Source: Ixodes scapularis
Lineage: Eukaryota > Arthropoda > Arachnida > Ixodida > Ixodidae
Direction of reading: 5' to 3'
Length of the DNA: 64,000 nt
Assembly: GCF_016920785.2 (NCBI RefSeq)
Contig: NW_024609857.1
Coordinates: 132,053,094-132,117,093 of the forward strand
Below, piece after piece: positions 24,556-35,649 of this stretch; position 1 is the stretch's first letter; each line of letters begins with the position of its first letter. Below the pieces are notes generated by a model, which did no database searches, was not told the DNA's origin, and worked only from the letters and a program-made list of their open reading frames with translations. The translations under genes and the position numbers were made by a program.

Positions 24556-25364
24556 TGTCGACTGCCCTGTCAGTCGACATCCAGGATATGTATTACTCAA
24601 TACCACATACAGGCCTTTTGTTGATCTTTCGAGCGGCCATTGAAGAGCAAGGAACGACAACATTCCCAAACTCTTCTAAAATCACCGTCGACACCTTCCT
24701 GGAACTACTCAGTGTGTACTTGGCAGCGACAGTGGTAGCCCATCAAGGGCAACACTTCGTACAAAAAAGCGGCATGTGTATTGGCTCTCGGGTCGCTCCT
24801 TATCTTTGCGATTTGCTCCTTGCAGCATCCGGCAGGAACATTCAAGAGAACCTGAATGACGCGCGAGTAAAAGCCATCTTTAGGTATGTTGATGACTATT
24901 TGGTGCTATGCAACACTGGGGTGGAAGATCCGGGGAGCGGATGTAAAGAAAGGGTTTTTACCTGTTTCCAAAAAAGTTGCCCGGAATCGGTGTTTACTTA
25001 CGAACTACCACTGGAGAAGTCAATCATGTTCCTGGACCTTCTTTTGGCGTTCAAAGCAAGTCACGTCTGTTGGCGCTACGAACCCTGCTCGTGCAAGGGG
25101 TTTCTTCCCTACGAGTCAGACCATTCGAAGACCACCAAAAGAAGTGTAGCCAGCACTGCTCTTTTCTCTGCGCTAAGCAAGTCCTGCCATCATCAAGGTG
25201 AGACAAGCTTTAAAGAACAGATCTCTCGACTACGCGATTCGGGTTATCTGAGCGCTCTGTTAGGTAGCGTATGTGAGAGCCTCGGAGAGCAGCAAACGGC
25301 GAGAAAGCGGCGAATCCACCAACGCGATGCAAAATCACGGTTGTGCCCTACATCCATGGAGTGA
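24555..25364 (+). pseudogene. Penelope-like reverse transcriptase domain
   Basis: The palm domain resumes with SVDIQDMYYSIPHTGLL. It then has KSGMCIGSRVAPYLCDLLLA and the catalytic box IFRYVDDYLVL, so the YVDD aspartates are intact. The frame then shifts by one before the endonuclease: the RT frame ends at 25364 and the endonuclease frame is already open from about 25343. Confidence 0.8.
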
Positions 25365-25717
25365 CCCACAGACTAAAAAAAATCGCATGCAGGCAAGACA
25401 TTCAGGTTGTTTGTTCGGCACCGAACAAAGCGTACGCCATGTGCCGCAGGGTCAACAAGGAACGTGATCAACAGCCGATATGTGACACAGCCCATAGAAC
25501 ACAATATGCCCAATGCGAAACCGGGGTCGTCTATCGTATTCCCCACTCTTGTTGGAAGAGCTACATCGGCCAAACTGGCCGATGTATAAACGATAGAGCA
25601 AGAGAGCACGCAGCGTCGGTGAAAACTACATCAGCGGGACACTTGTCAGCGCATTGTCGGACCTGTGGATGTGACGCAGAGCTCACCAGCATAACCGTCC
25701 TTCATAGTAACAAGTAG
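25343..25717 (+). pseudogene. Penelope-like GIY-YIG endonuclease domain
   Basis: TGVVYRIPHSCWKSYIGQTG carries the GIY- and YIG-like blocks, followed by RCINDRAREHAASVK and HCRTCGC. This nuclease nicks target DNA for target-primed reverse transcription. The frame ends at TAG 25715-25717, created by a 10-bp tandem duplication (TAGTAACAAG) next to the insertion point of the LTR element. Confidence 0.8.
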
Positions 25718-25729
25718 TAACAAGAACTC

Positions 25730-26014
25730 TGTACTATTCCGCCTACGGGGCGCTAAAACTATGAAATTGTCATCGGACGAAGGTGCCGGTGTTCCATGGC
25801 CGAGCCGGAGAAGCCGTCTTCCCGAGTAAACCCTGTCTGGTTTACCCGGTGGCGAAAGGAAAGACAACCGGCCTGTTCGAGTGTTGGCAAACGTCTGACC
25901 GAGCGCTGGCCTCGAGGCCGCCAGCGCGTGGCACCTTCTTTTATTACAAAGCTGATGTCCGTTGTTATGCCATCTTTGACAAAACGAAAAAGACCGACAA
26001 ATGTAAATACTACA
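25730..26014 (-). repeat. 3' LTR of the nested LTR element
   Basis: 285 bp; minus-strand ends TGTAGTATTT and GGAATAGTACA. A long open frame on the opposite strand, present in both LTR copies, is a chance frame. Confidence 0.75.
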
Positions 26015-26577
26015 CTCTCCCTTCCTTGAACAATTTATGAGAGAGGTGTGGAATAAGAACGTACGTTAAGCATTTTGCGACCTTTTAACAGATTACTAAA
26101 GTTAACACGTCTCCGAACTTAACAAATATACAAAAATGTCCTAAGTGAAAATGTTAATCACCTTGCGGAAAATGTTCATTATATATAAAGTCTTGTGCAC
26201 TTTAACACGAAAATGAAAAGAGTTCCACCTCTCACTCGCGACTTCTCAACACTCCGAAAAGTTCAATCAGTTTCATTGTCTTATAAAGTCTACATATAAA
26301 GCTTTCCCCCTTAGTTGAAAAAAAAAGAGAGAACACCAAGCGTATATGTACCCGCACATTCCATTTATTTCAAGAATGTCCAGGACACATGTGCAGTATT
26401 GGCCGTTCTTTTGTTAGTGGTGTTATATGTTGGTAGTTTTGTGTTTGTCATGGACATTTCTCGTTGGCCAAGGATTTTCTATGACAGTGACTGATTCATT
26501 TCCTATAGCAAGTAAACATAGCTCATGACAAATGACAACTATCAGGAAACCTAACTAGCAAGAACTACAAAACGTTT

Positions 26578-27252
26578 CTAATTATTGTCACTAAATTCAG
26601 AGTCTGAGTCTAAACTACCATCACCAACTGCGAGGTTGTAGTCCCTAAATTTTAGTGGAAGTCTTTTTTTGCGTATTGGTCGACTTTGTGCTGTTCGTGG
26701 CTGAGAATATATATTAGGAGCTCTAGATGACTCAGAGGTCGAAGGTGGGGCGTAGAATTCCGTTGTAGTCTTGTCACCGGAGTCTTCAAGTGGAGGCGTC
26801 GACAATGGCGTGCTGGAACGTGCGTCCAGAGGACTACTCGTCCTCGGCAAAGGAACACTGAGAAGTTCTTCACGGGGATCTGGGAAAACGTCCAGACCGG
26901 AGATGGGCAGTTCAATATTTTCATGCACAGGCTGTTCAAGCCCCGGAACAGGAATAAGCCTGGGGACAGGCCCCAGAATTGGAACAGGCCCGGGGACAGG
27001 CCCACGAACGGAAGCAGGCCCGAGGACAGGCCCAAGAACAGGAATACGCCGAAGGACAGGCCCAGGAACAGTAGCAGGAGACCCAGGCACTGGAGTGCTG
27101 CCGGGCGCCACAAGATGCCCGGGGTCCACAGCGAGACCCTGACCATGGACACTAGTGAATGCAGCAGGAAGATCTTGCCTCTTGGGAGAACCCAGAGTTG
27201 CATGGCGGGCTGTACCTGCCACCCGTGCAGCAGGAGAACCGGGTCTCCTCAA
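26578..27252 (-). CDS. Proline-rich ORF of the nested LTR element
   Basis: About 224 codons. The middle consists of imperfect repeats of P-V-x-G-P-V (for example GPVPGPVPILGPVPRLIPVP). The C-terminal part is acidic/serine-rich after a basic patch RPIRKKRLPLKFRDYNL, a pattern common at the C-termini of retroelement polyproteins. The ATG shown lies downstream of an open stretch with an Asp run (27285-27310), so the true start may be earlier. I do not recognise a function. It may be the remnant of a Gag or Pol end left after internal deletion. Confidence 0.45.
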   Translation of the reverse strand: MRRPGSPAARVAGTARHATLGSPKRQDLPAAFTSVHGQGLAVDPGHLVAPGSTPVPGSPATVPGPVLRRIPVLGPVLGPASVRGPVPGPVPILGPVPRLIPVPGLEQPVHENIELPISGLDVFPDPREELLSVPLPRTSSPLDARSSTPLSTPPLEDSGDKTTTEFYAPPSTSESSRAPNIYSQPRTAQSRPIRKKRLPLKFRDYNLAVGDGSLDSDSEFSDNN

Positions 27253-27327
27253 GAGACCAGACGCTGCGAGGTCACTAGAGCCTTTATCGTCATCATCATC
27301 ATCGTCATCCCATCCTCGTCGCCAAGA

Positions 27328-27608
27328 TGTACTATTCCGCCTACGGGGCGCTAAAACTATGAAAGACTCATCGAAGGTACCGGTGTTCCATGGCCCAGCC
27401 GGAGAAGCCGTCTTCCCGAGTGAACCCTGTCTGGTTTACCCGGTGGTGAAAGGAAAGACTACCGTCCCGTTCGAGTGTTGGCAAACGTCTGACCGAGCGC
27501 TGGCCTCGAGGCCGCCAGCGCGTGGCACCTTCTTTTATTACAAAACTGATGTACGTTGTTATTCCATCTTTGACAAAACTAAAAAGACCGGCAAATGTAA
27601 ATACTACC
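27328..27608 (-). repeat. 5' LTR of the nested LTR element
   Basis: 281 bp; its first minus-strand base is G rather than T, a point change. The primer-binding site lies at 27310-27324. Confidence 0.75.
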
Positions 27609-27745
27609 AGCTCCTTCGCGCGTGAAGTGCTGGAGGCCTTGGCCATTGAAGAAAAAGGAGAAGATTGCGTGAGCACCTCGTCGATTAGAGTTCACGAAAA
27701 AGAACGCCAATATTTGCGGTTTGCCACACCGGTTGAGTGGTAGGT
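27609..27745 (+). pseudogene. C-terminal end of the Penelope-like polyprotein
   Basis: SFAREVLEALAIEEKGEDCVS followed by VHEKERQYL is the normal tail after the GIY-YIG domain. It is displaced 1.9 kb by the LTR element. Across the insertion, target bases AACTC (left) and AGCTC (right) match the expected duplicated site. Confidence 0.7.
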
Positions 27746-27882
27746 TAAAATGTTGTTTTTAAACGTGTTTAATGAGCCGTAGGACGAAGAAGGAAATGCC
27801 TAGGCTGGGATGAGGAAAAAGTAAAAGTCAGTTGTTAGTCAGCGGTGTGAATGTCCAGTCTTTTCCTTCGTGTTCTTGTTTT
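27692..27882 (+). repeat. Right inverted terminal repeat of the Penelope-like element
   Basis: Contains the last codons of the ORF (VHEKERQYLRF then a TAG near 27743) and the 3' untranslated part. Mirrors 22880-23070. Confidence 0.75.
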
Positions 27883-29034
27883 AGTCTCGCATTTAATTTT
27901 TTGCTACCTGTTCAGGATCGTATTTCTAGTCTTGTGGCAATGTTGACATGCTCAATAGTTTATTATTACTCTGCCTTCTAATAGTTTTTAGTGCACTTTG
28001 CTGATTGTTTTCTTGCAAGCGTGTGGAAGATACGCGAACATAGCCTTCGTAAAGTCGCTAGGCGTGCATAAAAGCCAACGAATGCAATCCAATCCGATCC
28101 AATTCACAACCTTGCCGGTCGTGTTGGCTGTGTGTGTTTCATACCTCTGTCTTAAAGTAAATTTGCCGAGTAGTCGTGATGCGTGGAGTTCACTTTAGTT
28201 TCAAATGTGTCCGAAAAAGAAGGAATCGACTGTGTACCGTGGGACTGCGTCGAATCTGCTCAACAGCCAAGACCGTGGCACAATCGTTCCACAGTAAGTT
28301 CTTTTCTTTGTTTGTTAGGGCTAGATTATTCTTTCCACCCTTCAAAATGCTTGTTATTGTCTATAGACCACTTGCTTTTACCATTATCACTAATTGTGCG
28401 CGAATGGTGTTATGCAAGGCTGTTTGTCTTCTTTTTTTCCCCGATGCAGAGCACTCGATCCTCGCGCTAGTTATCGTCACAGATGAGCCCTTAGGCTGCG
28501 TACTCGCTCCAGGTCCATCAGTAGCGGCGGAAATATTTTGGACATGGGAACGGGCGGGCAGGCAGGCAAAGGCGGAAAAGGAAGGAGGAGGAGGGTTGAT
28601 TGCCTCTTTCCACCGTATTGTTTACTGGTAAAGTAGAATGTCTGGAAGAGCGGGGTGCCCTTCCATCGCCGAAGCTCTAGGTTTCACACTACAGGTGGAT
28701 TATGTGTGCGTATTTGCGTCCGGAGGAGATGCGCCAGGCAGAAGGCAGTAATTGATTGATCGAGCAGTCCCGTAGCTTCGGCCGCCCAGTCGTCTGCAAA
28801 CGACTTCATTTTCGCGATTCGTAATCAAAAAATAATTGCCAAAAATTGGTGCCGCGGTAAATTCACCCCATGGTGATTAATGCGATCGGATGCACGCCGC
28901 TCCCGATCGCAAAAATGTCTGAACACGGAATAATTTTTGACGCCGCTTCTGGGCTTGTGGGGTAATTTACAAGCATGTCCTTAATTAAGGTAGTGTCTCG
29001 CCAGTTTATGGGAGGTATATTTTGTTCAGCGTAA

Positions 29035-29764
29035 GTATATAGTGTGTAGGTTGTAATTGTTTTTGGTAGTGAGGTGGTGAGCTGATACTAATTGAACACC
29101 TTGAAAAATAGTTCACAAAAAGTCAAGGAGACAAGGAGAGTAACACATAGACCACATGCAAGCGCAGACTCTCAACTCGCATAAACAGAGAAGAAGAAAA
29201 TAAAGAATGCAGAAGGAGCACGAGCAGAGGACCAAGGGGAACGCGCTGATTCACCCATTAGCAAGAGCAGATGTTAGAAACATAATTTCCTCGTCAGTCA
29301 AGGTAACAGATGGATGGCTAACACATCAAAACAGCTCAATCTCTCTCTAAAATTCACGATGAACTGTCAGCTATCTATGCACTGTTTACACTGCTCGTGT
29401 ATGTCATCATTAGAAAAAACATACAAGAGGATTATTTTAGGCCTTTATTATTCGTAGTATAGGCAGCCAATGTGTCCGCACATTCGTCTGTTACCTGAGC
29501 TACCAAGGAAATTGTTTTTAGTCGTGTGCATATGGGTAAATTAGTACGTTCCACTTGGACCTGTTCGAGCTTTTGCTAAAGCTCCTTCCGCATTTTTTTT
29601 TGGTCTTCTCTACTTCATGTGACTTGGGAGTCAGCACTTGTATGTAGCGTATGTGTTACTCTCTTTGTCTCCTTGACTTTTTGTGAACTATTTTTCAAGG
29701 TGTTCAATTAGTACCAGCTCAACACCTTACTACCAAAAACAATTACAACCTACACACTATATAC
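29035..29764. mobile_element. Fold-back MITE in a BEN-gene intron
   Basis: Inverted arms of about 120 bp: GTATATAGTGTGTAGGTTGT at the left and its complement ending 29764. They agree through AAAGTCAAGGAGACAA and AGAGTAACACATA. No coding capacity. The outermost bases are TA-rich, so a TA duplication is likely. Confidence 0.8.
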
Positions 29765-31020
29765 TATAACTAAAGTTGGCATTCACTTTCACCATCCTGA
29801 TGTGTGTGTCCTGAGACGACACCGGAGGACAGTCTCATCTGCTGAAGTTCAGGCTTCGTGGAAGACTGCTAAGGCTGTTTATGGTAAGGTGCTCTACATA
29901 TTGGGCAATATAATAGCAACTTCTTGCTGCTAGAATTGTTTTACCACAGAGTGTGTTTATGTACTAGTCCTTTAGCAATTCTGATGCCACTCGCTTGGAA
30001 TGAAAGCCTGTGGGGAAATTGCACATTTCATTTGTAAGTGAAATGTAGAGTTGACAACAGAAGTATATCACTACTTGCATGCAGTGTTGCTCTGTGTGTT
30101 GTATTTGTATTTGTTCATTTAGTGATCCCAATAATGGCTAAAGCCTTTCCATTGGTGCGCTTGTTAGTAGCAACACACAAACACAAACGAACGGCGAGAG
30201 TGGTGAACAGTGCCACTCTCGTCCTTCGCCACCGTGTCCATTGGTTTTCAGAGAAGTTTCCAGTATTGGTCTCTTTGATATTTTGTCATATATCGCACAT
30301 GAACACAACCAGGGCGCTGCACCTACAGTTCAAGACTCACAAGACTTGCGTGAATACACCCTGTAGCTGGTCGCACTTTCAGAGTCATTTTAATGTTGCA
30401 AATATAAATAAGGACATTGGCATATTTGTCGTGCCGAATTCTGTCACACCTGTTCCAAACTCTGATCTCCACGAACTGCGGACCTTTTGTACAGATTCTT
30501 ATACATCTCTCCCTTACATATGTCTGAAAACATTTTACTTGGTCTATGAAGCCGTGTTGTCAAGAAGCTATGATATGTAAAACTCCCCAGAACACTCCTG
30601 AGTTGCGAAGCTTTGCGGTAGATTTTTATGAAAAATGTTCCGTGCTATTTGCCTAACCACGAATACTTGACTACAAGGGACATGGTATGCATTCGACATA
30701 CTCTCTTTCACAAGCTAAGGTATCATAAATGTCATGTCCACGACCCTTACTATACCTATTAATTTTTTGGCTGACGGTGTCACAGAAGCTGTGTATGAGC
30801 TGAACCGAACTGCAATCAAACTTGTGTTATGTGGCACTGCTCTCCCTGTATACACTGGAGTAGGAGTGCAGCCGCATTGCTCCAAGGTGATGGGTGGTTG
30901 ATTGAATCGGTGCATACTTGCCACCCCACTCTCAGCTTTTAGTGTAGCACCGCGCATATCTTGTGGCAGTGCTGTACACTGTTCTGACGCATGTCATATA
31001 TTTTTTTATATTTTTCACAG

Positions 31021-31217
31021 AACAAGTGGGAGCAGCACCAGCTCCTGTGATGCAGAGCGTGTGCCACACAGGTGCAGCCTTGGGTGGGGCAGCTGCAATA
31101 CCTGCAACCTTAGATGGAGCAGCTGGTACAGTTGGACCTGCATCCGCTGAGGCAGCTGCTAAAGCACCCGCTGAGGGTTATTCATATCAGCTCCTAAACT
31201 TCCTAGAATGTGATATG
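31021..31217 (+). CDS. Exon of the BEN-type gene (Ala/Gly/Pro-rich linker)
   Basis: A clear polypyrimidine acceptor (TATATTTTTCACAG) and donor (ATG then GTAAGT) bound a 197-nt exon. Its frame joins the 29853-29883 exon (one base left over) and the BEN exon (phase 0). The product is a low-complexity Ala-rich linker ending SYQLLNFLECDM. Confidence 0.5.
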
Positions 31218-32461
31218 GTAAGTTGATTTGGTAATCTTTTGCTTTATAGGAGATACCTCTGGATAGAAAGCATTTCTATGCTTGCACAATGTCTTCATGA
31301 TAAAAAGGCCTCGGCAATGTGTAATGGACAATGTAGATCTCGATAAATGTTGCTCAAATGAGATCTCTCTTTCAGCACCAGCGCCACAAATTATTGTTTT
31401 TTGGTGTTGCATCACTTCAGCAGTAGTGGTGTATGAACCAAGTTTAAAATGTCTTGAAAAAGATTTGTAAGGCGGCGTCTCTTTGTAGAAAGTTTAGACC
31501 TGCATCTATAACATTCTGCTCAACATTTTGAGTGCATAAAGCAGAAAGATTTGGAGCATCATACACCCCATTAATTACCTTTGGCCCATACAAACAGCCC
31601 TTTTCAGAAGAGTGTGCAGGTCCAAGGCCGCCATTTCTTAAACGCGGATCCCGAGTGCGCATTAGAAACAAGCGCCGCGTCAGAAATTGGCGTGGATAGA
31701 CGTGGTTGCAACGTCAGCGTTCCACGTGGGCTTCGATTCAATCACAGCTTTTGTGTCCAAGAAATGGCGACCGTCAATGTTGCTTGCTTAGGTTTTGAAA
31801 ATGGTATCTTCTTTCTATTTCCACCTGGTACATGGGAATGAAACTCCAGTAATCTTGGAGCATAAAGTGGCTTCTTTTCTTTTAAGGTGTTAGTTTTATA
31901 GTACCAGCCACGCTCGAGGTTGCATAATAAACCCGCGCACAGGAAAAAAAAGTGGCGCGCATTGCACCGGCAACCGAAATCAGTGGGCACCTTCTCATGT
32001 TCTCTATCCATTACGCCGACCGAAACGTTCAGGGGGCGGGGAGGGGAGAGGAGGGGGATTATGGAACACCATCTAAGGAGCTGGGCTGGGAGGCAAAGGG
32101 CTGGAAAGGGAAGAGCGAAATCACAAGGCGTACGGTCAGCCAGTGAGCGCACTGTCAGGTTTTTCTGAGCCGGCCAAATAACCTTCGCCAGCAGCTGAAG
32201 CTACAAGAGGGCTTGCCACACAGTACCCCTTGCAGTTCGACAGCGGCAAAATCAGGAGACGTAACAAAAGAGCTTGATAGCGCGAGCTGCGTAGTACTGT
32301 TGTATGGGTGCCTCCCAGGACGTTTCAAAATGATTAGATTAAAAAAGGGGTTAAACTAACGAAAGCTTACTTTAATCAATATGCACGAAGCAGCATTTCA
32401 TGAAAAGAGGATCTCACCACCAAATACATCGGTTTAGCCTCCTTTTTTAATTTTTTTGTAG

Positions 32462-32692
32462 GTGCATTTCTACGACGGTTTATGGTTGACGTAGAAAGCC
32501 TGGGGTGACAACATAGTGAACCAAGACATAAGGCCAAGTGTTGCTGTGAAGAACCTGGCCATTGCTCTGTGGGGGTCCAGTGTCCTGCAAAGGACTGTGA
32601 CTGAAGTGGCGTCGAATGTCAGTCTTAACAAGGACAGCAGGCTGCCTCTGACACCCAAGAAAGTGGCATTACTAAGAGGCGAGTGCAAATAA
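32462..32692 (+). CDS. BEN-domain terminal exon with in-frame TAG
   Basis: 77 codons including the final TAA. VHFYDGLWLT, TAG, then AWGDN, VAVKNLAIALWGSSVLQ and a PLTPKKVALLRG helix. It opens in phase 0 and the exon at 31021-31217 closes in phase 0, which supports their being spliced together. Confidence 0.55.
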
Positions 32693-33813
32693 TCACATGT
32701 AAACGTAACTTAAGCAGTTCTTTGAAAAATCTTCTCAATCAAGGCATTATCTTGGCAGCTAGTTGGTATTATACTGGGACCACCCGCCATTGTAAAGAAA
32801 TGGGAAATGAACATTGAATTGAATTGAACTGAGTTCACAACGTTATGGTGGTCTTTGGATGGACGGCACAAAACTGACAGGATTGAGCACACAGCTGTAA
32901 CATAATGGTGGAAGCTTTCAGTAAAATTATGGGAAGATTAGGTAACCTCAGTAAAACACAAAAGCCATATTTGTTTTTTAAACTTTACGTGCAAACACCA
33001 GATTTTTTTTGTGCCACTGGCCTTTATTTTGGCTATATGAAGTAAGCAATGCGTAGGGCATTTCCATTTTATTCCAATCATTTGCAGTTGCAATACATGC
33101 CTCACTGGCCCTGAATAATATATGATGTCTTCACCAAAAAAAAAAAAAAAGCTCTGCGAAATATTCTTCTGAAGAAGAGAATTGTTGCAATTTGCAACAA
33201 TTCTCTTTTTTCTCCTTCTTTTTGACTCAAGGGGGTTTATGTCCTGATCTCTGAAGTAGTGAAGCCACCGCTTTCAGGCATTCCGTCGTAATAAACCATA
33301 GCGCAATATTCCCATTTATCTGGTCGATTCGATGTGCCCATGGAACAATGTGAACTCCCAGTGGGTATTGTGTAAAATTACAGTAGCTCTAAGTACTTGT
33401 CATGGACTGGCAAACAAAAGCAGGATTATAATATGAGATGTATATTAGTGCTCTCAATGACTGGTAGGATGTTTGAACACTTTTAATCACTTTCTCTAAA
33501 CTGAATTCAGCATCAGCATTGTACTTATTTTTTAATGGTTTGATCTTGGCTTGCTCAAACATTAGATTGGGGGGGAGGGGGCACCATATGTCGGGTCTCA
33601 AACACGCGGCCCGCTTGGCGTTTGCTAGCGGCCCGCGCAGACAGGCATTAGTGAAAAAAATATGAAATTAAGGGTATAACCGGCACTTTTTTATGGGATT
33701 TTGGTTGTGGAAAACGGTGACGTGGGGCGGTATCTTTCATGAGCCCAATACTTGCCAATACCAGGAACTGGACGTAAAAAGCTTTCAAATGGCGATGATT
33801 GCTAATTGCTATA
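32693..33813. other. Non-coding DNA after the BEN exon
   Basis: Contains a short hairpin (33175-33208, AGAGAATTGTTGCAA and its complement) and a poly-A run. No gene supported. Confidence 0.4.
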
Positions 33814-34303
33814 CAGTTAAACCCACTTATATCGAACTCGCAAAAAAACTGTCTACCAGTTCCATATAGCGGGTAATTCTACATGAAAGTTTGAATGATC
33901 TGACAACAAACAAACACGAGATATTTAGAAAAGTTGTTTACTCTGGAAGGAGCATCTTTACGTCATAAGGGACGCTCCACGTGGCTATTCAATGGCCGCT
34001 TCTTCGTTTTTCAAGGTCTCACCGGCTCATCCTCTCCCCACTTCCGGGCGGTCGACGCGGTTGCCTAAAAGAAAAAGAGCCAGCTTTCTCTGCAAGCTGG
34101 CTTCCCCCAATGGGTCGACTATGTTGGGGGAAAGCCAGCTTGCAGAGCTAAACGGCGCCCTTGCCAGTTCGATCTATCGGGAGATGCTGCAATTTTCGTT
34201 CAATGTAACCGCATTTTTCGCTATGCATTTTTATTGAAGCTACATGTCTGTTCACAAAGAGTTTGGTACAAGGGATAGTTCGATATAATCGGGTTTGACA
34301 TCA
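33814..34303. mobile_element. pogo/Tigger-like MITE
   Basis: Left end CAGTTAAACCCACTTATATC preceded by TA (33812-33813); right end GATATAATCGGGTTTGACAT with TA shortly after. These resemble the CAGT-x-AAACC termini of pogo-type elements. Inside is a 23-bp hairpin (34088-34110 with 34125-34147, CTCTGCAAGCTGGCTT). The right terminus is eroded. Confidence 0.5.
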
Positions 34304-34854
34304 TACAGAATATGCCATTTTAATTCGAAAATAATTTTAAGAAAAAAGGGGGCGAGAGTTACGTGGATGCCTTTTCCACTGTGTATTTGCGGGGCTCGGC
34401 GGACATACATAAGGAGAGAACCGTCACAATATGTTGACTAATTAACCAAGCTTTGTTAATTAACTTTTTAATTCTTGATTCTATAGGGAATGTCGCAATT
34501 GCAATTTTCAAGTCCGTCATTATTAAAGGCTATTCCCAATGAAACTGTTCATGAAAGTGATGTGGCACGTGATTTTAATGAACATTTGTTTAAGCCTTAC
34601 GTCTACAGGTTGTGCTCCTCTGCATATTTCGTCGTTGCATATTTTTCACAATGCCTAGTGATGAAGCTCCGTGGCCAAAAACATCATACGGATGTCATTG
34701 CTGTAATGTCGACGACAGCAAAAGTGAACCACATAATGGGAGAAAAACTAAAGGACCGGCGAAAGCAAGAGAAATGAAAATCCCAGCAGTAAATGAAGAC
34801 AGAACCAGCTGGTTCTCGGCAATGGTCTGCAGTGAAATATGGTGTCAAGCATGC

Positions 34855-35168
34855 ATTCCCCCACAGGTTCCCACACAGATTGCCCACAGAGCATGGGGTT
34901 ATAAAATCCGATGGGTTACCCACACGGCTCCCTCAGGACTTTGGTCCTACACAGCTCCAATAGTATCTCTGCAGGACCCACACAGCTTCCGTAGACCCAC
35001 ACAGACTGTGCGTTGACTCATCGGACCTATGCACCCACACAAACTCTGTGGGGACCCACACACCCAAACAAATTGTGCGGGGACTCATAGGAACCCAAAC
35101 ACCCACACAATTTCTGTGGGACCCACACGGTTTATAACCCCATGGGTCTGCGGGTTTTTGGAGCGGGG
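34855..35168. mobile_element. TIR element rich in ACCCACACA repeats
   Basis: CATGGGGTTATAAA (34893-34906) and TTTATAACCCCATG (35127-35140) are inverted, with weaker CCACAG/CTGCGGG extensions outward. Between them are more than ten degenerate copies of ACCCACACAG. Confidence 0.5.
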
Positions 35169-35169
35169 G

Positions 35170-35640
35170 ACGTTTCTATTCAGGTGGAAAATTCAGGTAA
35201 TAAAATGATGCTCTTTTGAGCAATTTTCGGCTTACGTGAAGCGATTGATGGCGCCACTCATTGTCGCATTGCTATATTCTTGACTTTGTAGGGTTTGGTG
35301 ATACTGCTCACCCGAAAGAAGGACCAACGAGGCAGATCTCAAAACACAAACCTTTACTTTTTGCTTGCGGCGAACGACTCCACTGCTCGAGCCTGAGCGT
35401 GGCTCACGTGCCCGTTGCGCGCCGGGCGCCGACCGCGAGTTCCTTCGCGGAGTGATGGGCCGCAAAGTCCACAACTTGTTGATGAAGCACTTGCTTATCT
35501 CGCACACATTTAAAAGGTAACCGTAATGTCTGCATATGTTTTTCTGTCGTGGCCTACCACAGGTCGCTTATAACCTCCAACCCATTATAAGCAAACTAAC
35601 ATCCGAATAACACATAAAACATTTAATTAACCTTCAACCG
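35170..35640. other. Flank beyond the lipocalin 3' end
   Basis: Unassigned. A GC-rich patch at 35390-35455 yields chance frames on both strands. Confidence 0.3.
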
Positions 35641-35643
35641 TGA

Positions 35644-35649
35644 TTTATT
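35644..35649 (-). terminator. Polyadenylation signal AATAAA of the lipocalin gene
   Basis: AATAAA on the minus strand lies about 332 bp beyond the stop codon. It is the first canonical hexamer I see downstream, so the 3' end is expected near 35620-35630. Confidence 0.5.

Larger units (their letters stand above)
25730..27608 (-). mobile_element. Non-autonomous LTR retrotransposon inside the Penelope element
   Basis: Direct repeats 25730-26014 and 27328-27608 (about 95% alike) are its LTRs. On the minus strand the 5' LTR is followed after three bases by TGGCGACGAGGATGG, a primer-binding site. The 3' LTR is preceded by the purine tract AAGGAAGGGAGAG (26027-26015). The duplicated target is AACTC/AGCTC (25725-25729, 27609-27613), one mismatch. 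The internal region is only 1.3 kb and has no RT, so it depends on another element. Confidence 0.8.
22880..27882 (+). mobile_element. Penelope-like element with 191-bp inverted ends
   Basis: Penelope-like elements pair a telomerase-related reverse transcriptase with a GIY-YIG endonuclease and often carry terminal repeats in direct or inverted orientation. Here 22880-23070 and 27692-27882 are inverted copies, both spanning TTTACTTTTTCCTCATCCC and CACGTTTAAAA segments. The right copy overlaps the 3' end of the coding region. The coding region is broken by frameshifts, by a non-coding stretch at 24170-24555, and by an LTR element inserted near the C-terminus. Confidence 0.8.
28189..32692 (+). 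pseudogene. BEN-domain gene copy, four exons, premature stop
   Basis: BEN domains are DNA- or protein-binding modules of chromatin regulators. Four plus-strand exons chain in phase: 28189-28293 (FTLVSNVSEKEGIDCVPWDC, donor GTAAGT), 29853-29883 (SWKTAKAVY, donor GTAAGG), 31021-31217 (Ala/Gly/Pro-rich, ending NFLECDM, acceptor TTTTTCACAG, donor GTAAGT) and 32462-32692 (acceptor TTTTTTTGTAG). The last exon starts VHFYDGLWLT, then has KNLAIALWGSSVLQRTVTE and LPLTPKKVALLRG, the helical core of a BEN domain. A TAG at 32492-32494 interrupts it before that core. Intermediate exons between the first two may be missing, and a 730-bp MITE sits in that gap. The BEN call is from motif memory. Confidence 0.5.

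Noticed and set aside
26771..27354. Plus-strand Gly/Arg-rich frames
   Set aside because: Antisense to the proline-rich ORF of the nested LTR element, whose orientation is fixed by its primer site and purine tract.
27155..27625. Plus-strand ORF with a Cys-containing segment also present at 25783-26040
   Set aside because: The shared segment is the LTR of a minus-strand element read backwards, and changes between the copies do not favour silent sites.
28176..28631. 151-codon plus-strand ORF
   Set aside because: Overlaps the proposed BEN-gene exon 28189-28293 in another frame and runs through its donor site with no domain.
30038..30580. 180-codon plus-strand ORF
   Set aside because: Lies between phase-matched exons of the BEN-type gene, and its composition and lack of any motif fit a chance frame in an intron.
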